A DNA stretch of 64,000 nt from Duganella sp. CF517. GTDB taxonomy: Bacteria; Pseudomonadota; Gammaproteobacteria; Burkholderiales; Burkholderiaceae_D. The stretch lies in assembly GCF_900110275.1 (NCBI RefSeq), contig NZ_FODC01000004.1:620001-684000 (forward strand), in the 5' to 3' direction. The position numbers were made by a program, and so were the translations under genes. The notes beneath the pieces are model-generated. The model searched no databases. It was not told the DNA's origin and was given only the letters and a program-made list of their open reading frames with translations. Shown here in pieces: positions 24,772-34,941 of the stretch (position 1 is its first letter; each line of letters begins with the position of its first letter).

Positions 24772-27675
24772 TTAGTTGGTGGCGCAGCGTGGGCGTGTGC
24801 AAAGGGTGACGACAATGCGGGCGTCGAGCGCATCGATTCGGCCATTGCCGTCAAGATCGTGCGGGTCGCCCGCGGCGGCGTGGGTGCTGCGGGCCGCCGT
24901 TACGGCGGTGACATCGATGCTGTCCACATCCCCATCGCCATCCAGATCGCCGCGCAACGGCGGCGGGACGCTTCCCAGCGGAATTGTCATCGCTTGGCCG
25001 GCTTTGATCGGCCCGGTTTTGACGTTGTTAACGGCGCCTGCGGACGAGCTTTCCATGACATCGATCTCGTACTCGGCATCGCTCAGTCCGACCACCTTCA
25101 GTTGCAGACCGGCTGGCGGGTTGGGGATGTAGACGCTGTACAGGGCGGCTTCTTCCGCGCCATCCCCAGCATCGCTATCCGGATCGGATGGCACATCCGA
25201 ATACAGGTCCGCCTGGCTGTCCGGGATCTCCGTGACCGGCTGCGCGTCGGACGGAAATCCCGCCCGGCGCCCTTGTCCGTCGACTATCCATACCGCGTAA
25301 GGCCGCCGCGTGTTGTCATTCGAACGTGCCCTGAGCGTCACGCTTGTTGGCGTCGTTGCGGCCGTCGCGGCGGCTCTGCGCGCGGGGGCGGCCGGCAGCC
25401 GACCGGCCACCGCCAGAGCCCAGCGCGGTTTTGCGAGGTCGATATCGGTAGTGGCTGCCGTGCCATTTTGCGCGGGGCTGGTCCAGCGCTCAAGCGCGCC
25501 GGCCTGGCCGCGTCGAGGCAGGCGCTCCCTCAATGCCGCGCGCGAATAGACCACATTGCCGCCGCAAGACTTGCCCGGTCCGTAGTGCTCGTTCGCCTGC
25601 GCAGAGCCGGCGAAGAAGTTCCCGGCCGGGTCTTTAACGATGTAGTCGCCGTTCGAGGTGCGGCCAACCAATAGGATAACGTGGCCTCCGCTATGCTTGT
25701 TCGATGCGATCGACGACGAGGTGAACGAGGTCGAGACGATCACTTGCTGTCCACGGTCAAGATGATCGTCGATGAAGTGATGCAGCGCCGCTACCGTCGG
25801 TATCTGAGTGCGCGCCACCGCGAACAGGCTGGCGCTGTTGACGGGGCCGAAGATCTCGTTGAGATAGGTGCGGCCCTTGCCGGGATCGAACAGGTTGGCG
25901 CGATTATCCTGCGCGGGATGGCGCATCGTCCGCCCATACGCAGAAGTAATCGGCATTTCGCCCGCGGTGAACAGCGTGACCCTTGCCGGGCGCGCATCGG
26001 CGAACTGGAACGCGTTGATCGCCATTGCGGTGGAAGAAGGACCGCAAGAATTGCCGCCCGGCTGTCCCAAGCCGATGGGAAGCGGCAAATGCGCGCCCGC
26101 GTCGTATTGATGAATGTAGGCATTAGTGGACGGCGTCGCGTAACTGCCCTCGGGGCACTGGGGACTGGCCCGGACGATTGCCTGGGCGCCGCCGCTGTTC
26201 TGCGCCCAGAACACCACTTGGCCGCGATCCTTGTTATTGATGGCGTCGTGCACCCCGATTGCTTGAACCACGCCCCAGCCATCGATGGTGTCGCCGATCC
26301 GCGCCACTGCGCGCGCCGGGCTGGCCACGGCGGCGGCGGCAGCGTCGGCGCTGGTGAAGAAATCGATCAAGGTGGTAAACAGCGTCTTCGTGCCGAGGTT
26401 GTCGGTGCCCACGAATGCGACCGAGCCATTATTGCTGACGCTGACGCGGACATCCGGATCGAACGCGCCAATCGGCCCCAGATCGGGTTCGCCGGCGCCG
26501 CACACGCCGTCCAGATCCATGTCGAGGCAGGTTTCGCCGGCGTCCAGCTGCCGGTTGCCGGCGACGCCGGCGATGCGGATCAGGGCGCCACCCGAGGTGC
26601 CAGTCGCGACTAGCTGACGGTCGTCGCCGACGATCGCGCTGTCGCACACCCCGTCGGGCCCGCTGCGTATCCCGATTGGTGTGATGACATCGTCGCCGCC
26701 GGCACCGGTGTTCAGCACGCCATTCGGCCCGGCGCCCACGCAGATCCGGTCGATCCAAGCGAATATGCCGGGCCCCGAGGTGGTTTTTAACGCGGCCGCG
26801 CCGACCGGGGTCAGGTCGCCATAGAATGCGGCGATACGGCCATCATCGCTGATCGCCGGGCTCATTCCGACGCTGGTGAAGCCCATGTCCAGCGTGGCAA
26901 TCGGAATCTGCTGGGTCAGGTCGCTGTAATTGATGAGCATAATCTGCTGGTTGCCAGCAACCGTCAGCCTGGCGATCAGCCGCCCGTTGTCCGATAGCAC
27001 GGGGCGCACGGGCAAGGTGCTGACCGTGGTGGTCGGAAAGGAGCCTTTGTCGGTCAGACCGAGCGGTGTCTTGCCCAGCGTGGCCAGGAAATTGGTGGTG
27101 TCGGTGAAAGCCGAGAACGCGGCTTGTTCGATGCACGCCTCGCCCGCATCGCAGATGCCGTCGTTGTTGCCGCCTGGATCGCCGCGCGACTCGACCTTGA
27201 CCGCGTTGTTCAGCGTGGGATGGCTGAGCACGGAGTCGAATGCCGCGTTGGGATTGCCGCCGCCGCGCGCCAAAACGACCGATGTCGCCGGCGCGAGCTC
27301 ATGTGCTTGCCAGAATCGAATCAGGCTCGTTGGCGGCGCCCCCGACACTTGGTCCCGCGCAATCACGACGCCGTGATTGTTCAGCTGCACGGCACGGCCA
27401 AAGGTGCGGTTGGCGCCGGCGAAGCCGGCCGCCAGGTTCTCTAACCGCCCCCCGGCGCCGGAGTTCACGAAGACCCCGTCGCCGGCCGCCAACCGACCGA
27501 TGAAGGCCACCATGCCCGCGTCGTTGATCGAGGGGGCATCGCCAAACGAAAGAAGGCCCTGATCGCCGGTTTTCGATATCACCTCATAGCTATAGTCGGC
27601 CGCCAGCGCGAGCGGAAAAGCTGTGGAAATAACCAAGCCAGCAAGGTAGCGGCGCATCCAGTCGGATCGTCTCAC
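24772..27675 (-). CDS. secreted C39-like cysteine protease with C-terminal dockerin
   Basis: A 967-residue exported protein. After a signal peptide ('LAGLVISTAFPLALAA'), residues 28-500 hold repeated 'SINDAGMVAF'/'LSDNGRLIA'/'ISDDGRIAAF' units of the HAF/DUF7453 type, interrupted by EF-like 'GICDAGEACIE' loops. Residues about 530-720 form a C39-like papain-fold peptidase with C544 in 'GNSCGPSSTAM', H665 in 'SGGHVILLVGR' and D682 in 'VKDPAGN'. Residues about 907-960 are a type I dockerin with two calcium loops ('DLDGDGDVD', 'DLDGNGRID'). A GTG start at 27675 has a GAGGAG ribosome site. A PEP-CTERM cohesin-like gene follows by 14 bp. The substrate is unknown. Confidence 0.85.
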   Translation of the reverse strand: MRRSDWMRRYLAGLVISTAFPLALAADYSYEVISKTGDQGLLSFGDAPSINDAGMVAFIGRLAAGDGVFVNSGAGGRLENLAAGFAGANRTFGRAVQLNNHGVVIARDQVSGAPPTSLIRFWQAHELAPATSVVLARGGGNPNAAFDSVLSHPTLNNAVKVESRGDPGGNNDGICDAGEACIEQAAFSAFTDTTNFLATLGKTPLGLTDKGSFPTTTVSTLPVRPVLSDNGRLIARLTVAGNQQIMLINYSDLTQQIPIATLDMGFTSVGMSPAISDDGRIAAFYGDLTPVGAAALKTTSGPGIFAWIDRICVGAGPNGVLNTGAGGDDVITPIGIRSGPDGVCDSAIVGDDRQLVATGTSGGALIRIAGVAGNRQLDAGETCLDMDLDGVCGAGEPDLGPIGAFDPDVRVSVSNNGSVAFVGTDNLGTKTLFTTLIDFFTSADAAAAAVASPARAVARIGDTIDGWGVVQAIGVHDAINNKDRGQVVFWAQNSGGAQAIVRASPQCPEGSYATPSTNAYIHQYDAGAHLPLPIGLGQPGGNSCGPSSTAMAINAFQFADARPARVTLFTAGEMPITSAYGRTMRHPAQDNRANLFDPGKGRTYLNEIFGPVNSASLFAVARTQIPTVAALHHFIDDHLDRGQQVIVSTSFTSSSIASNKHSGGHVILLVGRTSNGDYIVKDPAGNFFAGSAQANEHYGPGKSCGGNVVYSRAALRERLPRRGQAGALERWTSPAQNGTAATTDIDLAKPRWALAVAGRLPAAPARRAAATAATTPTSVTLRARSNDNTRRPYAVWIVDGQGRRAGFPSDAQPVTEIPDSQADLYSDVPSDPDSDAGDGAEEAALYSVYIPNPPAGLQLKVVGLSDAEYEIDVMESSSAGAVNNVKTGPIKAGQAMTIPLGSVPPPLRGDLDGDGDVDSIDVTAVTAARSTHAAAGDPHDLDGNGRIDALDARIVVTLCTRPRCATN

Positions 27676-28074
27676 TTTCGTACTCCTCGAATTAAGATGA
27701 AGAAGGGCGCGGGGCTACCAAAGTGGGTGGCGCAGTCTTCCGCCCCCCGCGCAGCTCAAGCCAGGTTGCCAGGGCATGACGTCACGCAATAAACGTGCCG
27801 ATAAAAATCAACGTTTATATTCAAAGAGTTGCAATCCAAACCGGGGTTGGAACAATGCTGCGTGTAAGGTTTTCCGACAGAAACCAAGGGGGGCGCATGG
27901 GCCGGATTTCAGGCGTGGCCGCATCATCCGGCAGCCCGCTCGGCATGACGAGTTGTACCGGGACGACGCCTCAGGCAGTGCGCCGACAGGGCAGATCTGG
28001 TGTGGTGCCTGGTAATCCGCAAGGCAAGGCTGTGTTGACACGGCCGACGGATTTCGGCAAGCGCTACTGCCCGG
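27676..28074. other. 399-bp intergenic region, inverted repeat and promoter-like sequence
   Basis: Lies between the dockerin protease start and the stop of the sugar-binding protein gene. An inverted repeat ATAAACGT/ACGTTTAT has arms at 27789-27796 and 27811-27818 in an AT-rich patch about 120 bp upstream of the protease start and may be an operator or part of its promoter. No gene is supported; short open frames here lack family features. Confidence 0.6.
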
Positions 28075-29457
28075 TCACGGTGTCGGCGATCCCGTTGTTG
28101 CCTCCGCCGCGCCGCCGCGGAACTGGGCGTCGCGCGTCAGCATGCGGTTGATGCTGGTTTCGGCCTGCGCCAACGTCCGGTCGGGATCGGCGCCGAACAC
28201 GATGACGGCCGTCAGCGCGTCGCCCAGCGTCTTGCCGACGATGGCCTGGCGCGCCACTTCGATCGGCAGCGCGATGCCGTCGCGCGCGATGGTGGCGATT
28301 GCGGCGCGCAGCGGCAGCCGGCGGAAATCCGCGGAGGCGATCACCGAGCGGCGCGTCGGCAACTGGCCGGTGCGGGCCCACACGCCGCCCTCGTCGTAGA
28401 GGAACCTGAGGAAGGCGACGGCGGCCTGGCGGCTGCGCGCGTCGGCGGTGCCGCCCTTGAGCAGCACCATCACGTGGTTGTCGGCCCACATCGCGTCGGT
28501 CCCGTACAGGCGGGGAAACGGCACGGCGGTGTAGCCATTGGCCGTGGCGCTGTCGGCGCGGCCGGCCTGGCGCAGCAGATCGCCGATGATCCAGGTGCCG
28601 TTGACCATGACGCCGCCGTCGCCGGCGGCGAAGCCCTGCAGCGCGGCGCCGTAGTCATTGCCGCGCGTGGTCAGTCCTTCCGCGTACAAGGTTCTGAGCA
28701 GCTTCACCGTGTCGCGCACGGCCGCGCCGCGCAGGTCGATGTCGAGCACGCCGCGCGGGAACAGCGTGGCGCCTTGCTGGCCCAGCATCGACAACAGCGT
28801 GCGCGTGAAGAACGCCGGGTCGTTGTTGGTCAGCCAGATGAAGTAGGGCTTGCCGGTGGCGGCCTTGAAGCGGCGCGCCTGGTCCAGCAATTGTTGTGGC
28901 GTGTGCGGCAGCAGCGGCTTGCCGTCGGCGGCGACCAGGCCGGCGCGGCGCATCAGGTTCAGGTTCACGTGCCATAGCCAGGAGTGGGTGTCGAAGGGCA
29001 GGGCGTAGTGGCGCCCGTCCACGGCCACCGCCGTTTCGGCCTGCGGCGTGAAGTCGGCCGTGTCGATGCCGGCCGCGCGGAACTCGTCGTCGAGCGGGGC
29101 GATCAGGCCGCGCTTGACGAAGTCGTTTAGCGCCGAGCTGTGCAGGATGGCGACGGCCGGCACGTCGCGCCCGACGATGCGGGCCCCCAGCTGGCTGTAG
29201 TATGAGCCGTGCTCGACGACCTGCGTGCGCACCGCGTAGCGTCCGGCGTTGGCCGCGTTGAACTTGTTGACCAGCGCGGTGATGATGCCGCATTCGCCGG
29301 TGGCGGTGGACGGATCGGTGGCGTTGCCGTAGTCCGCCTCGCACGAGCCGAAGAAGCGCGCGAACGAGATTTCGGCGGGCGCGTCCGCCGCCGGCGCGAT
29401 GGCCGGCGCGAGCGCCAGCAGCAGCGCCAGCGCGGCGCCCAGGGGAATGTGTCTCAT
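28075..29457 (-). CDS. ABC sugar transporter, periplasmic solute-binding protein
   Basis: A 460-residue family 1 extracellular sugar-binding protein. A Sec signal peptide ('LGAALALLLALAPAIAPAADA') has no lipobox. The body shows the binding-protein pattern: 'VEHGSYYSQLGARIVGRDVPAVAILHSSALNDFVKRGLIAPLDD', then 'YALPFDTHSWLWHVNLNLMRRAG' (hinge and ligand pocket), and 'GDGGVMVNGTWIIGDLL'. The start at 29457 lies just after the permease stop at 29460. It is the last gene of the minus-strand uptake operon. The sugar is not identifiable but should be an oligosaccharide made by the glycosidases of the same locus. Confidence 0.9.
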   Translation of the reverse strand: MRHIPLGAALALLLALAPAIAPAADAPAEISFARFFGSCEADYGNATDPSTATGECGIITALVNKFNAANAGRYAVRTQVVEHGSYYSQLGARIVGRDVPAVAILHSSALNDFVKRGLIAPLDDEFRAAGIDTADFTPQAETAVAVDGRHYALPFDTHSWLWHVNLNLMRRAGLVAADGKPLLPHTPQQLLDQARRFKAATGKPYFIWLTNNDPAFFTRTLLSMLGQQGATLFPRGVLDIDLRGAAVRDTVKLLRTLYAEGLTTRGNDYGAALQGFAAGDGGVMVNGTWIIGDLLRQAGRADSATANGYTAVPFPRLYGTDAMWADNHVMVLLKGGTADARSRQAAVAFLRFLYDEGGVWARTGQLPTRRSVIASADFRRLPLRAAIATIARDGIALPIEVARQAIVGKTLGDALTAVIVFGADPDRTLAQAETSINRMLTRDAQFRGGAAEATTGSPTP

Positions 29458-29459
29458 GC

Positions 29460-30296
29460 TTAGCGTACCTTGGTGCCGGCAACGGCGGCGACGATATATT
29501 GTTGGAAGAAGACGTACAGCACCAGCACCGGCACCGCCGCGAACACCGCCTGCGCCATCAGGAAGCCGAGGCCCTCCGATTGCGCGAAGTTGGTCTGGGT
29601 GGCGGCCAGGCCCAGCGTGAGGGTGTAGTTGGCCTGCCGGGTCGCCGAGATCAGCGGCCACAGGTAGTCGTTCCACGCGCTGAGGAAGGTGACGATGCCC
29701 AAGGTCGCCTGCACCGGCAAGCTCAGCGGCAGTATCACCCGCGTGAACACGGTCCAGCGCGAGGCGTTGTCGAGCAGCGCTGCCTCCTCCAGGTCGCGCG
29801 GGATGGCCTTGAAGTACTGTGTCATCAGGAACACCCCGAACGGCGCGGCCAGGCCCGGCAGGATCAGGCCCGGATAGCTGTTGTGCAGGCCCCAGTCGGC
29901 GAACATGCGGTGCAGCGGGATCACCACGGCCGTCTGCGGCACCGCCAGCCCGGCCAGCACGAGCCGGTAGATCCAGGTCTTGCCGGGAAACTCGGTGCGG
30001 GCGAAGCCGTAGCCGGCCAGCGACGACAGCAGCAGCACCAGCACCGTCTGGCCGAAGGCCACCACGCAGGAGTTGGCGATCCAGCGGAACACCATCGAGG
30101 TGCCGAGGATGTCGCTGTAGTTCTTCAGCGTGTAGGGCGGCGCGAACAGGATGTCGGTGCGCTGCGCCAGCAGCTCGTTGGGCTTGAACGACAGCGCCAG
30201 CACCCACAGCAGCGGCGCCACCCAGGCGATGGCGGCCAGCACGGTGGCGCCGAGGATCAGCCGGTTGCCCCAGCGGTTGGTCAGGTTGGGATTCAT
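29460..30296 (-). CDS. ABC sugar transporter permease (MalG type)
   Basis: A 278-residue inner membrane permease with six hydrophobic helices. The EAA loop that docks on the ATPase reads 'DLEEAALLDNASRWTVFTRVILPLSLP', close to the MalG/ThuG consensus EAAxxDGAxxxxxFxxIxLP. Other MalG-type landmarks are 'SLAGYGFARTEFPGK' and 'FLSAWNDYLWPL'. The ATG at 30296 overlaps the stop of the MalF-type permease as ATGA. It acts with the upstream permease, the ATPase and the binding protein downstream. Confidence 0.93.
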   Translation of the reverse strand: MNPNLTNRWGNRLILGATVLAAIAWVAPLLWVLALSFKPNELLAQRTDILFAPPYTLKNYSDILGTSMVFRWIANSCVVAFGQTVLVLLLSSLAGYGFARTEFPGKTWIYRLVLAGLAVPQTAVVIPLHRMFADWGLHNSYPGLILPGLAAPFGVFLMTQYFKAIPRDLEEAALLDNASRWTVFTRVILPLSLPVQATLGIVTFLSAWNDYLWPLISATRQANYTLTLGLAATQTNFAQSEGLGFLMAQAVFAAVPVLVLYVFFQQYIVAAVAGTKVR

Positions 30297-31209
30297 GCTG
30301 GCGCCTTTCCCGCGCGGCGTTCCAGCCAGGCTTGCAGCGACATCCCGGCCAGCATCAGCAGGAACAACGCCTGCGCGCCGGCGGCCGCATAGCCGAGCTG
30401 CCATTGTTCGAACATGGCCTCGTAGACGAACATCACCAGGGTCCGGGTGCTGTTGTTGGGGCCGCCCTGCGTCAGCAGCTGGACCTGGCCGAAGACTTGC
30501 AGCTGGGCGATCATCTGCGTCAGCGCCACCAGGATCACGCCGTGGCGGATGGCCGGCAGCGTGATGTGGCGGAAGCTGCGCCAGCGGCTGGTGTTGTCGA
30601 GCGCGGCCGCCTCGTAGACGTCGTGCGGGATCTGTTGCAGCGAGGCCAGGAACAACATCATCGGCATGCCGATGCCCCACCAGACGGTGGCCAGCACCAC
30701 GGCAGGCAACGCCAGCCACTCGTGGTTCAGCGGCGCGACGGCGGCCAGGCCGATGCCGTGCATCAGGTTGGCGAGCATGCCGCGCTCGGGCATCAGCACC
30801 AGCCGCCAGATCAACGTGACGATGGTGACCGACAGCACGCCGGCGCCGAAGAAGATGCCGCGCAGGATGGCGCTGGCGCGCCCCGGCCGGTTCAGCGCCA
30901 ACGCCAGCGCCAGGCCGGTGGCCACCATCAGGGGCGTGCACAGCGCCGCGAACAGCACCGTGTTGAGCGCGGCGCGCACGAACATCTCGTCGCGCAGCAG
31001 GTCGACGAAGTTGAGCGCGCCGACCCAACGGCCGATATCGGACAGCAGGTCGATCGCGTGGAAACCGAGCCAGACGCCGTCCAGCAGCGGCCAGACCAGC
31101 AGGGTCAGATAACACAGCAGGAAGGGCGCGATGAACAGCGGCCCGGCCCAGCCGGCGGCGGCGCCGGCCTCGGTGCGGGTCCCCGGCCGGGACGATGGCA
31201 GGTCGCGCA

Positions 31210-31213
<4 letters not shown>
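30293..31213 (-). CDS. ABC sugar transporter permease (MalF type)
   Basis: A 306-residue inner membrane protein with six helices. The EAA motif is 'DVYEAAALDNTSRWRSFRHITLPAIRH', and the preceding 'NTVLFAALCTPLMVATGLALALALN' is the start of the MalF-type transport domain. It overlaps the ATPase gene stop by 4 bp (31210-31213) and the MalG-type gene start. The N-terminus lacks the long periplasmic loop of E. coli MalF, as usual for this oligosaccharide subgroup. Confidence 0.93.
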
Positions 31214-32306
<1,093 letters not shown>

Positions 32307-32310
<4 letters not shown>

Positions 32311-33404
32311 GGCGCTGTGGCGTGCTGGCGCAGCAGTTCGACCTCGTAGGCGCGGTAGGGCGTGCCGTCGGTGTGCAGCACGTCGTGGAACCACAGCGGC
32401 GGCGGGGCGGCGGTGTACGGATTCTTCCACGAGTCCCATGGCATGTGGGTCTGGCTCTTGCCGGACACGAAGCCCCAGTTGATCATGCCCACGTGTTCGG
32501 CGCGGGCAATGGCCAACGTGGCGTCGAACGTCGAGCCCATGCCGCGCGCCATGTATTCGGTGCACACCAACGGGCGGCCGTAGGCTTGCAGTTGCCGGAT
32601 GCGCGACAGGAATTTCTCCGGCCAGCTGTAATCGTGGAAGCTCACCACGTCCGACAGCTCGAGCTGCGCCAGCTGTACCGCGTTGAGCAGCACCGAGGCG
32701 GGCGTCCAGTCGTCGCCGAACCACACGCCGCTCGTCAGCGGCTGGCTCGGGGCGCAGGCCTGGGCCCAGCCGAACACCTGCGGCAGCAACTGCGCCACCA
32801 GTGCGATCTTGTCTTTTGCCTCGAACTGCTGATAGTAGCCCATGCCGCCGCCCTGATTGTCCGGTTCGTTCCACACATCCCAGCACCACACGCGCTCGTC
32901 ATTGCCGAAGCAGGTGACGATGTCCTCGACGTAGGCGCGCAGCGCCGGATAGCTGGCCGGATCGGCCAGTTGCGCCGCGCCCGGACTTTGTACCCAGCCC
33001 GAATTATGAATGCCAAGCATCGGCTCGCGCTGGCTGCCCAGCACCGGGCGCGGGTCCCAGCACGAGTCGAATAATACCAGCATGGTGCGGATGCCATGCC
33101 GGTTGGCGATGCCCAGATAGGTGTCGATACGCTGTTTGAAGCCGGCCGCGTCCTGCGCCCACAGCAGGTCGTGCAGGAACACGCGCATCGTGTTCATGCC
33201 CATCCCGGCGGCCCAGCCCAGTTCCAGGTCGATGCGCTCGGCGTCGAAGGTGTCGGCTTGCCACATCTCCAGTTGGTTGATGGCGCTGGCGGGAATGAAA
33301 TTGGCGCCGAGGATGCGCGGCTGCGCCGCGTACCAGGCATGCGCGCGCTCGGCGCTCCACTTGGGGGCAAGGGGAGCGGCGGACGTGGAAATTGCTGTAG
33401 TCAT
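32307..33404 (-). CDS. clan GH-A glycoside hydrolase (GH5-like), cytoplasmic
   Basis: A 365-residue (alpha/beta)8-barrel retaining glycosidase with no signal peptide, so it would cleave imported oligosaccharides. Catalytic residues are clear: acid/base Glu180 in 'WDVWNEPDNQGG' and nucleophile Glu283 in 'PLVCTEYMARG'. Other clan GH-A marks are 'GMNTMRVFLHD' and 'HDYSWPE'. This matches cellulase/mannanase-like and beta-xylanase-like proteins; exact specificity cannot be read. It lies 35 bp after the propeller lipoprotein gene and overlaps the ATPase gene, so it is within the same operon. Length is compact, a single catalytic domain. Confidence 0.87.
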
Positions 33405-33439
33405 CGTTGGTCTTTCGTGGTCGGGGTGGAGGAGTGGGG

Positions 33440-34693
33440 TCACGGCGCCAGCGCGGCGCCGCCGAAGCGGGCGCGGCAGCTTGGGCCCTCGGCGCCGTCG
33501 GTTTGCACCATCAGCAGCGTCTTGCCGTCGGCGGACGGCAGCAGCGGAGTCGAATAGTTCTGGCACCAGTTGGTCTTGAGCGGCGCGGCCGGCAGCGACA
33601 GCGGCGCCGGCGCGACGCGCCACGGGCCGCTGCCATCGGCGCTGGTGTTGGTGAACACCACCTTGCCATTGCCGCTGGCGTCGGGCACGCCGTTCTTGTC
33701 GACCAGGATCTGGCCGATGGCGATCAGCATGCCGTTGGCCTGGCCGGCGGCCGGGCTCCAGGCGAAGGTCGGCGCGTGGCGGAAGAACTGGCCGCTGGCG
33801 GTCTCTAGGCGGAAACCGGGGTCGTTGGCGGCACCCCAGTCGAGGCCGTCGGGCGAGCGCTTGGCGCGCAGCGCGCAATCGAGCGGGCCGGCGTAGCAGT
33901 TCTCGTAAGTCATCAGGTAGGCGCCGGACGGCAGCCTGCGCACGATGGGCATGCCGGGGCGGGCGTTGGCATCGTCGCCGGCGACGATGGTGTGCGGCGC
34001 GCTCCAGGTGACGCCGTCGCGGCTGGTGACCCGCACCAGCACCTGCGAATGGCCGTCCAGCGTCTCGTCGGAGTAGTAGCACACCAGTTCGCCGCTGGCG
34101 GCGATGGCGAATTCGGGTTCCCAGATGCCCGACGGGCGTTGCATGGTCTTGGCGATGCGGCCCGTGCCGCACAGGGACAGATAGTGCCAGGTGGCGCCGC
34201 CGTCGGCGCTGCGGTAGATGCGGTTTTCCATCGGTGTGCCGGCGCGGTCGGCGCCGACCGAGGCCGAGAACAGCAAGGTTCCGGCCGGCAGCGCGCCGAT
34301 GGCGACCGGCAGTTCGTACAAGGTGCCGCAGCACATGCCGTGTTTGAGTTCCGGATCGGCGATGACGCCGATCCGCTGGAAGCTCTTGCCGTCGTCGGCG
34401 CTGCCATGGATGGCGGCGACCGACTGGCCATTTTCGGTCGAGGTCATGCTGGCGACGAGGCGGCCGTTCAACGCCGCGTCCTGGTGGTGTTGCTGGCGCA
34501 CAAGGCGCGGATAGGCGCCGAAGGCGTCGGCCAGCAACGTGCCGCGCGCGCTGGCGGCGCCGGTTGGCGGCGCGACGGGTGTCGCCGGCCCGGCTGGCGT
34601 TGCGGCCGCGATCGAGCCGGTGCCGCCGCAGCCGCCCAGGACGACGGTCGCGCACAGCACAGCGAGGGCGAGGGTGTTATTGTGGCTTGTCAT
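33440..34693 (-). CDS. lipoprotein with sialidase-type beta-propeller
   Basis: A 417-residue lipoprotein (lipobox 'VVLGGCGG'). After a Pro/Ala linker it carries a sialidase-fold propeller with Asp-box motifs 'SADDGKSFQ' and 'SADGGATWHY'. It also has 'EPEFAIAASGELVCYYSDE', 'RPGMPIVRRLPSGAYLMTYE' and 'HAPTFAWSPAAGQANGMLIAIG'. The same order of blocks occurs in the ricin-lectin protein at 39084-40607, so they are paralogues. The fold is used by GH33 sialidases and GH93 exo-arabinanases; the second seems likelier because no sialic acid genes are nearby. It is the first gene of the uptake operon, divergent from the ArsR-type regulator. Confidence 0.78.
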   Translation of the reverse strand: MTSHNNTLALAVLCATVVLGGCGGTGSIAAATPAGPATPVAPPTGAASARGTLLADAFGAYPRLVRQQHHQDAALNGRLVASMTSTENGQSVAAIHGSADDGKSFQRIGVIADPELKHGMCCGTLYELPVAIGALPAGTLLFSASVGADRAGTPMENRIYRSADGGATWHYLSLCGTGRIAKTMQRPSGIWEPEFAIAASGELVCYYSDETLDGHSQVLVRVTSRDGVTWSAPHTIVAGDDANARPGMPIVRRLPSGAYLMTYENCYAGPLDCALRAKRSPDGLDWGAANDPGFRLETASGQFFRHAPTFAWSPAAGQANGMLIAIGQILVDKNGVPDASGNGKVVFTNTSADGSGPWRVAPAPLSLPAAPLKTNWCQNYSTPLLPSADGKTLLMVQTDGAEGPSCRARFGGAALAP

Positions 34694-34780
34694 GCTTGTC
34701 TCCTTGATGGGTGACCGGTCGGTGCGGCCACGCAGGCCGCACCGCCGGTTCTATAGATAAGGTCGCCGAACAAATAATCA

Positions 34781-34792
34781 CAAACATTTTTG
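34781..34792. promoter_or_regulatory. candidate operator CAANNATNNTTG, copy 1
   Basis: CAAACATTTTTG is a 12-bp palindromic match to CAANNATNNTTG in the divergent control region between the propeller lipoprotein (minus) and the ArsR-type regulator (plus). It is about 90 bp from the lipoprotein start. Confidence 0.6.
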
Positions 34793-34826
34793 TTGGATTG
34801 ATTATCGCAACATTTTCCATTAGTGA

Positions 34827-34838
34827 CAAGAATGTTTG
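34827..34838. promoter_or_regulatory. candidate operator CAANNATNNTTG, copy 2
   Basis: CAAGAATGTTTG is a second match in the same intergenic region, centred 46 bp from copy 1. The flanks extend the symmetry: TCACAAACATT (34778-34788) is the complement of AATGTTTGTGA (34831-34841). Confidence 0.6.
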
Positions 34839-34941
34839 TGAGTTATTTTGCTCCTCGGCGATTTTGGCCCCGGGTTATCATGCGGGTGACGGGGCGCGCG
34901 GGCGCGAACCAACCAACTTATCTAGTGGAAACGGATGTGAC

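Noticed and set aside
24164..27675. Cellulosome-type cellulase complex
   Set aside because: The catalytic domain is a C39-like peptidase rather than a glycosidase, and no scaffold with repeated cohesins is seen.
27776..28151. Short open frames in the gap before the sugar-binding protein
   Set aside because: No ribosome site, odd composition and no family resemblance; treated as intergenic.
33440..34693. Sialidase acting on sialic acid
   Set aside because: Asp boxes are present, but no sialic acid uptake or catabolism genes lie in the locus and the arginine triad could not be confirmed.
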